Part shown: one piece after another, positions 6,561 to 12,522 of the stretch
Numbering within the stretch: the stretch's first letter is position 1
How the letters are laid out: each line of letters starts with the position of its first letter
Assembly: GCA_903921945.1 (NCBI GenBank)
Contig: CAIXSC010000818.1
Coordinates: 1 to 13,725 of the forward strand
Direction of reading: 5' to 3'
Length of the DNA: 13,725 nucleotides
Source: an uncultured Planctomycetaceae bacterium
GTDB taxonomy: Bacteria > Planctomycetota > Planctomycetia > Pirellulales > Pirellulaceae
Program-made: the position numbers and the translations under genes
The notes under the pieces: generated by a model
The model's input: the letters and a program-made list of their open reading frames with translations, nothing else
Databases searched by the model: none
Told to the model about the DNA's origin: nothing

Positions 6561-7523
6561 ATGGTTCGTGGGAAGGCCATGTCGCGCGCCGCGCGCGACT
6601 CGGGGTTTACGCTCGTAGAACTGCTCGTGGTCATCGCCATCATTGGAGTGCTTGTCGCGCTGCTGTTGCCAGCCGTCCAGGCCGCACGCGAAGCGGCGCG
6701 GCGGATGAGCTGCGGGAACAACATGCGGCAGTTGGGATTGGCGCTGCATAACTTCCACGATGTGCGAGGATCGTTTCCGCCACATGCCTCGCCGGGCGGC
6801 AATACGGGTGTGAGTTGGCTGGCCCTGATCTTGGCCCAAGTCGAGCAGGCCGCGTTGGCGGACCAAGTACTACCGAACGCTCCATCCTACGCGGCCGGTC
6901 AAAACACCAACCGCGTCATGGGGCAGTACCGGATCCCCGGGTTTCTTTGTCCAAGTGGCATTGAACAGCGTTCCAGCAGCACGATTGACAACATCACCAA
7001 TTTTGGCAACGCCTACACCACGCATTACGTCGGCAACATGGGACCGATAGGCACGAATCCACAGACGGGCGGCGCCTATCCGTTCAATCCATCGGGCCAG
7101 GGACTGCTGGCTTGCGATGGCGTCCTGCCGATGCACCCGACCGTTGTCTCGGCCAATCCGGCGCAACCGGTCGGCGTGAAAATCGCCGACATTCTCGATG
7201 GAACGTCGAACACGCTGATGGTGTTTGAAGTGAGCTGGAAGGGGCTGGAGGCGACGCCCGGCTCCTACCGTTCCTGGACCCGGGGGATCGCCTGGAATAA
7301 TGACTCGACAGCCGCTAAAAACGTCCAAAACGCGATGAACGTGGTGCGATACAACGGCGGTGGAAATTACAACAGCATCAGCATGGGGAGCAATCATCCG
7401 GGCGGCTGCATGGTCACACTGGCCGACGGCAGCACGCGTTTCCTAAGTCGCACGATCGATCTGAATCGGGTTCTGCTCCCCTTGGCTAGCCGAAGCGGGG
7501 GCGAGGTGGTCGCCAATTATTGA
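6561..7523 (+). CDS. DUF1559 domain protein with type IV prepilin-like N-terminus
   Basis: 320 residues. The N-terminus has a short basic leader, then G15-F16-TLVE, the prepilin peptidase cleavage site with Glu at +5, then a hydrophobic helix VVIAIIGVLVALLLPAVQ and the AAREAARR continuation typical of the family. The globular part shows NNMRQLGLALHNFHD, IPGFLCPS, ADILDGTSNTLMVFE, and at the end HPGGCMVTLADGSTRFLS, the H-x9-DG type motif of DUF1559 (PF07596). Such proteins are exported and assembled like pseudopilins, and are massively multiplied in planctomycete genomes; their function is unknown. The length is normal and nothing is broken. The gene is followed 205 bases later by a small lipoprotein on the same strand, a common arrangement in this group as I know it. 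Confidence 0.95.
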   Translation: MVRGKAMSRAARDSGFTLVELLVVIAIIGVLVALLLPAVQAAREAARRMSCGNNMRQLGLALHNFHDVRGSFPPHASPGGNTGVSWLALILAQVEQAALADQVLPNAPSYAAGQNTNRVMGQYRIPGFLCPSGIEQRSSSTIDNITNFGNAYTTHYVGNMGPIGTNPQTGGAYPFNPSGQGLLACDGVLPMHPTVVSANPAQPVGVKIADILDGTSNTLMVFEVSWKGLEATPGSYRSWTRGIAWNNDSTAAKNVQNAMNVVRYNGGGNYNSISMGSNHPGGCMVTLADGSTRFLSRTIDLNRVLLPLASRSGGEVVANY

Positions 7524-7529
7524 GCCGGA

Positions 7530-7574
7530 TTCGGCCGGCGACTCGTGGCGGGCGGGCAGGCCGGCTAGGCCGAA
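7530..7574 (+). terminator. Possible stem-loop after the DUF1559 gene
   Basis: TTCGGCC (7530-7536) can pair with GGCCGAA (7568-7574), with an inner GGC (7537-7539) to GCC (7560-7562) extension. It begins 6 bases after the stop codon. The loop is long and no T tract follows, so this is only a weak terminator candidate. Confidence 0.25.
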
Positions 7575-7644
7575 AGTTGGCGGCCGTGACAGGCGACCAC
7601 GTCAGAGGCGGCTGACTTGTCGCTGGCGCGGCGGTTGGCTGCTG

Positions 7645-7676
7645 ACTGGCCCGGCGGTTGACTGGCCCGGCGGTTG
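7645..7676 (+). repeat. Perfect 16-base tandem duplication upstream of the small lipoprotein gene
   Basis: ACTGGCCCGGCGGTTG occurs twice without mismatch (7645-7660 and 7661-7676). A partial third copy, GGCGCGGCGGTTG, lies upstream at 7625-7637. It sits in the gap between the DUF1559 and lipoprotein genes, 52 bases before the lipoprotein start. Confidence 0.85.
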
Positions 7677-7728
7677 GCCAACGCGTCGGCAACTTTTGCA
7701 ATGTCTTTTTGAGCTTGAGGAGCAAACC

Positions 7729-8196
7729 ATGCGGGGCATCTTGGCGGCGGCGGTGGCCGCGAAAGCATCGATAGCTGGGGCGCTGATCGCGGTAAGCGTG
7801 ACTTTCTTGACGGGCTGCGGCGGTGGCGATTCGCAAGAACGCCATCGAGTCAGCGGTCGTATCACCTTTGCCGGCCAGCCGGTTAACTTCGGCGAAGTGT
7901 TGTTCACGCCCGATGCGGCCAAGGGAAACTCGGGTGCGCAGGGCATCGCGACGATCACCAACGGACGTTATGACACCGATGGCTCGCGGGCCCCGGGCGT
8001 CGCTTCCGGGGCCGTGGTTGTCCGCGTCACCGCGCTTGCGGACGCCAACGGCAAACTGCTTTGCGAGCACGAGTTTTCCATGGAAGTCTCGAAAGGCGGT
8101 ATGGCCTTGGACATCGACATCCCCGCGGAAGCCGGCCCATCGAATGGTGGCAAACCGGCAAAGCCAAGCGAAACGCCAAAATTGCCGGAGATCTAA
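7729..8196 (+). CDS. Small lipoprotein with a beta-sandwich (transthyretin/carboxypeptidase-regulatory-like) domain
   Basis: 155 residues. ATG 7729 was chosen because GAGGAG (7717-7722) ends 6 bases before it and the signal peptide starts cleanly. The hydrophobic stretch runs to a good lipobox, FLTGC, with Cys30, followed by GGGDS. The mature part, HRVSGRITFAGQPVNFGEVL then FTPDAAKGNSGAQGIATI and NGRYDTDGSRAPGVASG, is the pattern of the short secreted planctomycete proteins that often follow DUF1559 genes. They resemble a single carboxypeptidase-regulatory-like beta sandwich. The C-terminus is Pro/Lys/Ser-rich. It is probably anchored to a membrane at the cell envelope; the function is unknown. 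It is likely co-transcribed with, or dependent on, the DUF1559 gene 205 bases upstream, but this is inferred from position only. Confidence 0.88.
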   Translation: MRGILAAAVAAKASIAGALIAVSVTFLTGCGGGDSQERHRVSGRITFAGQPVNFGEVLFTPDAAKGNSGAQGIATITNGRYDTDGSRAPGVASGAVVVRVTALADANGKLLCEHEFSMEVSKGGMALDIDIPAEAGPSNGGKPAKPSETPKLPEI

Positions 8197-8251
8197 CCGA
8201 TTCGGCGCCGAGCGTTCGCGAGTCGCGGGACATGGCGGAAGAGCTCACCGT

Positions 8252-8276
8252 ACTTCGCAATCAAGTCGCGCGAAGT
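8252..8276. terminator. Stem-loop at the convergent junction of the lipoprotein and membrane-protein genes
   Basis: ACTTCGC (8252-8258) pairs with GCGAAGT (8270-8276) around an 11-base loop. The hairpin straddles the stop codon (8261-8263) of the minus-strand gene and lies 55 bases past the stop of the plus-strand lipoprotein. It lacks a T tract on either strand; at best it is a bidirectional mRNA end structure. Confidence 0.25.
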
Positions 8277-9406
8277 GACTTGGCGAGCGGGCGTGTCTCG
8301 GCACGGGCAAGCACGATCGAGTCGCTCGTAATCGCCGCGGGCTGCTTCACCCGCAATTCCAAACGAGCTCCGTAAACACGCTGCTCGGCAACGGCCACCT
8401 CGGCGGGTACACCTTCGACCACGTGAGCATGAATCGTTGGTGTCGCCGAAAGGGGCGGACAAAACGCCAGATGCACAACGGCATGCCTTTGGCCCGGCTC
8501 GAGGTCGACTCGCGTCAACAACTCGATCCATTCACCCTCCGCTTCGCTGCCGCCCCGAGTCCATTGCTGGACTACGCCAACCGGCAGCAACTCGGTCTCG
8601 TCACACTCGGCAATCTCCTCCGGTTCGAGCTCCAAATCCACCGCTTCTTGCGTATTCACATCCGCTGTCGCTGGGGCCTTGCCCGGCAGGTCGTTGCTCG
8701 GCGGTTCGTTGCTCGACATGTCGTCGCTTGGCAAATGCTGGATTGGATTCCCACCAGCGGCGATCGCGGAAGACAGGTTGTCGCCGCCTGGCGGTGCTTC
8801 CACCGACGCAGACGCGGCACTGGCAGGCGTGGTATCGGCAGGCGCGGCACTGGAAGGCGCGGTTTCGGCAGGCGCGGCACTGGAAGGCACCATCACCGCC
8901 GGCGCGAGTGAAGCTGCCCCGAGAGAGGATGGCATCGCCAATCTCGAACGCCAAGCCCAGGTCTCGGTGGCCGTGAACAGGGTCCAGAGCCCTAGTATGC
9001 TCCAAGTGGGCTGTCCGGGACCGCTGAGGGCGAATGCGAAGAGCAGGGCAGTGAGGGTCAACATCGCCGACGAGCCGAACATGGCGAACACTCGCTTGGG
9101 CGCCGAGCTTGGAGCGAACCGAGAAGCCAGCGGGAGGACATCTTCCCGCTGGCTCATGCGGACGAGCGCTAACAAAGCGACGACTGCCAAGCCACTCATC
9201 GCCGCAATCGTAGCCGGGACGGGCGGCGGGGACGGCGCGGCGACCCAACGGCGAACAGCCAGCCAACCGGCGACGGGAAGCAAGGTGGCAACGGCCACCC
9301 AGCCGGACCAACGGGCGAAGACGGCCATCGCGTCGCTCGCCGAGGCGCCCGGGCCCCATCGATCGGTCATCCAAGGCACGCGTTCCAAGTGCTCGCTTAC
9401 CTCCAT
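8261..9406 (-). CDS. Hypothetical membrane protein: four membrane helices, disordered repeat linker, C-terminal beta domain
   Basis: 381 residues from ATG 9406, which has a GGTGGGAAC stretch directly upstream as a modest ribosome site; ATG 9370 is the alternative. The frame is open far upstream, but that part is shadow sequence from metK and the repeat array. Four hydrophobic segments lie near residues 33-52, 66-83, 107-128 and 133-150. Then comes a Pro/Ala/Ser linker (about 160-255) with two arrays of short repeats, an acidic patch (ELEPEEIAECDETE), and a C-terminal domain (about 277-372) with alternating strands such as EWIELLTRVDLEPGQRHAVV and RVYGARLELRVKQ. I do not recognise a family. 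It lies 116 bases downstream of metK on the same strand, so it may be co-transcribed with it. The membrane plus soluble-domain plan suggests an envelope role; nothing more can be claimed. Confidence 0.8.
   Translation of the reverse strand: MEVSEHLERVPWMTDRWGPGASASDAMAVFARWSGWVAVATLLPVAGWLAVRRWVAAPSPPPVPATIAAMSGLAVVALLALVRMSQREDVLPLASRFAPSSAPKRVFAMFGSSAMLTLTALLFAFALSGPGQPTWSILGLWTLFTATETWAWRSRLAMPSSLGAASLAPAVMVPSSAAPAETAPSSAAPADTTPASAASASVEAPPGGDNLSSAIAAGGNPIQHLPSDDMSSNEPPSNDLPGKAPATADVNTQEAVDLELEPEEIAECDETELLPVGVVQQWTRGGSEAEGEWIELLTRVDLEPGQRHAVVHLAFCPPLSATPTIHAHVVEGVPAEVAVAEQRVYGARLELRVKQPAAITSDSIVLARAETRPLAKSLRAT
8688..8732. repeat. Three 15-base imperfect repeats inside the membrane-protein linker
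   Basis: Units AGGTCGTTGCTCGGC (8688-8702), GGTTCGTTGCTCGAC (8703-8717) and ATGTCGTCGCTTGGC (8718-8732) follow one another. Being a multiple of three, they keep the frame and encode the Ser/Asn/Asp/Pro-rich part of the linker (PSDDMSSNEPPSNDL region). Confidence 0.7.
8811..8900. repeat. Three 30-base imperfect repeats encoding a 10-residue Ala/Pro/Ser unit
   Basis: Units at 8811-8840, 8841-8870 and 8871-8900 share the core GCGGCACTGG(A/C)AGGC. Read on the minus strand they encode three 10-residue units of the form A-x-T-x-P-S-S-A-A-P. They form the disordered linker between the membrane helices and the C-terminal domain of the hypothetical protein. Confidence 0.85.
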
Positions 9407-9450
9407 GTTCCCACCGTCGCCGTGGCGACCGTGGGCAATCCTTACCACCG

Positions 9451-9540
9451 CCAACCAGCTACTCGCAGTCCGGCCGCTTACAGTCCAGCCGCTCGCAGTC
9501 CGGCCGCTTACAGTCCGGCCGCTTACAGTCCGGCCGCTTT
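9451..9540. repeat. 15-base tandem array that duplicates the last five codons of metK
   Basis: Five units of CAGTCCGGCCGCTTA or close variants occupy 9466-9540 (three exact, one ending in T, one with three differences). A degenerate sixth unit is at 9451-9465. The unit at 9526-9540 encodes the metK C-terminus KAAGL on the minus strand. The following copies read stop-AAGL, stop-AAGL, RAAGL, stop-AAGL, so the metK stop codon lies inside the second unit. The array fills most of the gap to the downstream gene. Each unit also carries a CGGCCG palindrome. Confidence 0.92.
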
Positions 9541-10692
9541 CCGCAGCTCGTCCGCGCGGGCGATCGATTCCCACGTGAACTCGGGTTCCGAACGTCCAAA
9601 GTGGCCGCCCGCGGCCGTCTTTCGATAGATCGGGCGCCGCAGGTCGAGATACTTGATGATGCCGCTCGGATTGAGCGGGAAGAACTCGCGAATGAGTCCG
9701 CAGATCCGCTCGTCCGCAATGTGGCTTGTGCCCTGAGTGTCGACATGGACGCTCACCGGTTGGGAGACGCCGATCGCGTAAGCGATTTGCACTTCGCAGC
9801 GATCGGCTAGGCCGGCCGCAACCACGTTTTTGGCGACATGGCGAGCCATATAAGCCGCGCTGCGATCGACCTTGGTGGGATCCTTGCCGCTGAACGCGCC
9901 GCCGCCGTGGCGGCCCCATCCACCGTAGGTGTCTACGATAATCTTCCGACCGGTCAAGCCGCAGTCGCCGTGCGGACCGCCCACCACGAAACGGCCTGTC
10001 GGATTGATATGGTACTTGATCTCACCCTTCACCAGCGCTGCGGGCAGCAGCGGCTGGACGATGCGTTCGATGACAAACCGCTGGATCTCGTCGTGCGAAA
10101 CTTCCGGCGTGTGCTGGGTCGAGACGACGACCGTGTCGACCCGCACCGCTTGGCCGCCATCGTATTCAATCGTCACCTGGCTCTTGCTATCCGGCCGCAA
10201 CCAAGCGGCCTCGCCAGCGAAGCGGGCTTCGGTCAGTCGATTGATGATGCGGTGGGCGAGCGAAATCGGGAGCGGCATCAATTCGGCCGTGTCGCGGCAG
10301 GCGTATCCGAACATCAGGCCTTGGTCGCCCGCCCCGATGTCCTTGCCGGCCGCCGCGTCCGCGTTGACTCCCATCGCGATGTCCTGGCTCTGCTTGCCCA
10401 GGTAAACCCCGACGGCGCAGGTGTCCGCGCAAATGCCCATCTGGTCATCGGTATAGCCGACATCGCGGATCGTGTCGCGAACCACCTTTTGGTAGTCGAC
10501 GTGCGCATTGGTGGTGATCTCGCCGGCAATGATCGCCAAGCCGGTGGTGACCAGCGTTTCACACGCCACGCGGCTATACGGATCGATGGCGAAGAGGGCG
10601 TCGAGCACGCCGTCGGAGATTTGATCGGCCAACTTGTCAGGATGCCCCATGCTGACCGATTCACTGGTGAACAGATACTTTCCGGCTGCCAC
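9523..10692 (-). CDS. metK: S-adenosylmethionine synthetase MetK
   Basis: 389 residues, the usual length. It makes S-adenosylmethionine from methionine and ATP in the cytoplasm, the methyl donor for the whole cell. The GTG start at 10692 is set by AAGGAG seven bases upstream and gives the expected N-terminus MAAGKYLFTSESVSMGHPDK. Signature motifs are GHPDK (16-20, ATP-binding His17 and metal-binding Asp19), the hexapeptide region GAGDQGLMFGY (120-130) and GGGAFSGKDPTKVDRSAAY (263-281) with the phosphate-binding lysines. All are intact. The C-terminus KAAGL coincides with the first unit of a 15-base tandem array, and the stop codon is inside the array. The gene has its own promoter (10784-10813) and a leader of about 85 bases. 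It lies downstream of waaA with a 207-base gap, and is followed by the membrane-protein gene. Confidence 0.97.
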   Translation of the reverse strand: MAAGKYLFTSESVSMGHPDKLADQISDGVLDALFAIDPYSRVACETLVTTGLAIIAGEITTNAHVDYQKVVRDTIRDVGYTDDQMGICADTCAVGVYLGKQSQDIAMGVNADAAAGKDIGAGDQGLMFGYACRDTAELMPLPISLAHRIINRLTEARFAGEAAWLRPDSKSQVTIEYDGGQAVRVDTVVVSTQHTPEVSHDEIQRFVIERIVQPLLPAALVKGEIKYHINPTGRFVVGGPHGDCGLTGRKIIVDTYGGWGRHGGGAFSGKDPTKVDRSAAYMARHVAKNVVAAGLADRCEVQIAYAIGVSQPVSVHVDTQGTSHIADERICGLIREFFPLNPSGIIKYLDLRRPIYRKTAAGGHFGRSEPEFTWESIARADELRKAAGL

Positions 10693-10777
10693 GAACGAAC
10701 TCCTTTTGGATGAAACTCACGCGCCGCCCGCGCGGCCGCTCGGCGTCGAACCGAGTCCGCGGACCACGTCCTCGAAG
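10693..10777 (-). other. GC-rich structured leader of metK
   Basis: This is the predicted 5' untranslated region between the promoter and the GTG start. Read on the minus strand it contains CTCGG-TTCGACG-CCGAG, flanked by CCGCG and CGCGG that can extend the stem, and the self-complementary GTCCGCGGAC. The AAGGAG ribosome site follows unpaired. I do not recognise any named SAM riboswitch class in it; regulation by this leader is only a possibility. Confidence 0.4.
10700..10705 (-). promoter_or_regulatory. Shine-Dalgarno AAGGAG of metK deciding the GTG start
   Basis: Minus-strand AAGGAG ends 7 bases before the GTG at 10692-10690, confirming a non-ATG start for metK. Confidence 0.75.
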
Positions 10778-10783
10778 GGGCGG

Positions 10784-10813
10784 ATTATAGGTTGTTTCGC
10801 CGAATTCGGGCAA
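10784..10813 (-). promoter_or_regulatory. Sigma-70-type promoter of metK
   Basis: On the minus strand, TTGCCC (10813-10808, four of six matches to TTGACA) is followed after 18 bases by a perfect TATAAT (10789-10784). Transcription would start near 10777, leaving a leader of about 85 bases before the metK GTG. It lies in the gap after waaA, so metK can be transcribed independently of secA and waaA. It is the clearest promoter in the window. Confidence 0.65.
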
Positions 10814-10899
10814 TCGGCGGCCACCCTGTCACGAACGTTTGTCCCACGAATCTTGAAGCACCCCAATCGCCCGGTTCCCGGTTTACGCGCCGTGACCGC

Positions 10900-12195
10900 T
10901 CATGGCGATATGGCCGTCCTGTCCAGGAGCTCGCCGAGCTGTTCCAACGTCCTGCGGGTCGCGCCTTGCTGAGCCAGCACCAATTCGCGGGCCCGCAGGC
11001 CGCGAGCGGTCGACTCGGCGGGAGCCTCCAGGCTGTTGCGCAGCCAGCGTTCCAGTTCGGCCCCGTCCCGCACGACCGTCGCCGCGTTGGCGGCCAGCAT
11101 CAAGCCGACGACATCGCGAAAGTTCTCTGTCCGCGGCCCGAACGCGACGTCCGCGCCGTAAGCGGCCGGCTCGATCATGTTCTGGCCTCCCCTCGAACCC
11201 ATGCTGCCACCCACATACGCAAGTGTCGCCGTGCCCCACCATGCCCCCAGTTCGCCAACCGTGTCGACCAATAACACTCGCGTCTCGGACGGCGGTTTGC
11301 CAGGCTGCAGCAAACTACGCCGCGTCCAGGCGATGCGGGAATCGTCGAGCATTTTCGCGACCTCCGCGAATCGCTCCGGATGCCGTGGCACCAGCACCAG
11401 CCGCAATCGCGGATGATCGACGACAAGCCGTTGAAACGCTTCGAGCGCGAGCTTTTCCTCGGGGTGCTGAGTGCTTCCGGCCAGGACCACGATGTCGTCC
11501 GCCGCGAACCCCGCCAAGTCGGCCAGCCGCCGGGTGGATGGATTGCTTCGGTCACACTCCGCCCCGTCGAATTTCACCGAGCCGGTGACGGCGACCCGCT
11601 CACTGGCCATGCCCAAATCGCGAAACCGCGCCGCGTAAGTTTCATTCTGCGCGCCGACCCAATCGATGAGCCGCATCACTCGACGCATGATCAACCCGAG
11701 CCGCCGATAGCCGCGCCAACTCCGTTCGCTCAGCCGCCCATTGACGATCGCCAGCCGCGTGCCGCGGCGACGCGCCGCGGCCATGAGGTTGGGCCACAGT
11801 TCCAGTTCCGCGAGAACCAGCAGTTCGGGCCGAATGCGCCGCAAGGCGGCCGCCACCGCCCAACTGAAATCCAGCGGACAATAGAACACCAACCGCGGAG
11901 CGTAGCGTTGTCGCGCGAGTTCGAAGCCGGCCAGCGTTGTCGTCGACACCACGCACTCGACGTCCGGATAGGTCCGCTCCAAAGCTAACAAGACAGGCTT
12001 CAGCAGATTGACCTCGCCGACGCTGACGGCATGGAGCCAGACGCAACGGCGATTCCCGCCGCGTAGCGGCACGCGTCCCCACAGCTTGGCGCCCCAACCT
12101 TGCCGGTACTTGCCGTGCCGCGCGGCGAAGTAGACCAGCCATGGCGAAATGGCGATGAGCAGCGCGAGATACAGCAAATCGAGCAAGTACCGCAT
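10900..12195 (-). CDS. waaA: 3-deoxy-D-manno-octulosonic acid (Kdo) transferase WaaA
   Basis: 431 residues, the usual length. It transfers Kdo from CMP-Kdo to a lipid A precursor at the inner face of the cytoplasmic membrane. ATG 12195 was chosen because GAGGGAG lies just upstream and the protein then starts with the family's membrane anchor, MRYLLDLLYLALLIAISPWL; the frame extends upstream through a repeat array that is not protein-like. The GT30 hallmarks are WLHAVSVGE with the catalytic Glu61, LAELELWPNL (128-137), IVNGRLSERSW (150-160), TGSVKFD (204-210), VPRHPERF (269-276) and GGSMGSRGGQNMIEP (329-343) in the CMP-binding half. All are intact. The gene lies between secA and metK on the same strand, 327 bases from secA. 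It implies an LPS-type outer membrane. Confidence 0.95.
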   Translation of the reverse strand: MRYLLDLLYLALLIAISPWLVYFAARHGKYRQGWGAKLWGRVPLRGGNRRCVWLHAVSVGEVNLLKPVLLALERTYPDVECVVSTTTLAGFELARQRYAPRLVFYCPLDFSWAVAAALRRIRPELLVLAELELWPNLMAAARRRGTRLAIVNGRLSERSWRGYRRLGLIMRRVMRLIDWVGAQNETYAARFRDLGMASERVAVTGSVKFDGAECDRSNPSTRRLADLAGFAADDIVVLAGSTQHPEEKLALEAFQRLVVDHPRLRLVLVPRHPERFAEVAKMLDDSRIAWTRRSLLQPGKPPSETRVLLVDTVGELGAWWGTATLAYVGGSMGSRGGQNMIEPAAYGADVAFGPRTENFRDVVGLMLAANAATVVRDGAELERWLRNSLEAPAESTARGLRARELVLAQQGATRRTLEQLGELLDRTAISP

Positions 12196-12238
12196 GCGCT
12201 CCCTCGAATGCGGCCGCCGCACGCCGCACAAAGTCCCC

Positions 12239-12282
12239 GCGTTTTCGGCATTCCCGCGTTTCTGGCGTTTCCGGCGTTTTGA
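12239..12282. repeat. Short tandem array with a period of about 9 bases upstream of waaA
   Basis: Successive units GCGTTTTCG, GCATTCCC, GCGTTTCTG, GCGTTTCCG and GCGTTTTGA run through 12239-12282, 44 bases upstream of the waaA start. It is one of two arrays in the 327-base gap between secA and waaA (12196-12522), which holds no credible gene. Confidence 0.75.
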
Positions 12283-12318
12283 AGATTCGCGATTCGACGG
12301 CCACGGGGCCCGCGTCAT

Positions 12319-12416
12319 CCGCCACCCGCGGTCCACCGCTTCCGATGCACCGCTTCCGATCCGCCACCCGCGGTCCACCGCTTCCGATCCATCGCCCGCG
12401 GTTCACCGCTTGCGAT
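12319..12416. repeat. 28-base tandem repeat in the secA-waaA gap
   Basis: Two identical 28-base copies (12319-12346 and 12361-12388), starting CCGCCACCCGCGGT and ending CCACCGCTTCCGAT, are separated by an exact-length 14-base half copy (12347-12360). A third copy with four differences follows at 12389-12416, and a much decayed fourth may extend to 12444. The half copy shows that the unit itself behaves as two 14-base halves. It lies in the gap between secA and waaA. Confidence 0.9.
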
Positions 12417-12453
12417 CCGCCGTCTGCGGTCGGCAAGGCGTCATTCCGCAGTC

Positions 12454-12476
12454 CGCCGCCCGCGATCAGGGCGGCG
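12454..12476 (-). terminator. GC-rich hairpin downstream of secA
   Basis: CGCCGCCC (12454-12461) pairs perfectly with GGGCGGCG (12469-12476) around a 7-base loop, an 8-bp all-GC stem 47 bases past the secA stop on the minus strand. No T tract follows, so it may slow or end transcription, or protect the secA mRNA end, but is not a textbook terminator. Confidence 0.4.
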
Positions 12477-12522
12477 CTCCGACGGGCTCGCCATCCCGTT
12501 TGAGCCGGAAATCACCCGGTCG

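Noticed and set aside
9407..9919. Upstream extension of the membrane-protein frame (to 552 codons)
   Set aside because: It is antisense-free but lies in another frame of metK and across the 15-base array; the sequence is R/G/S/T-rich and unlike a protein. ATG 9406 is the credible start.
12196..12378. 61-codon N-terminal extension of WaaA
   Set aside because: It is translated from the intergenic tandem arrays, while ATG 12195 has a ribosome site and starts exactly at the family's membrane anchor.
12319..12444. CRISPR array
   Set aside because: Repeats of 28 bases are directly adjacent without unique spacers, and no cas gene is nearby; it is a plain tandem repeat.
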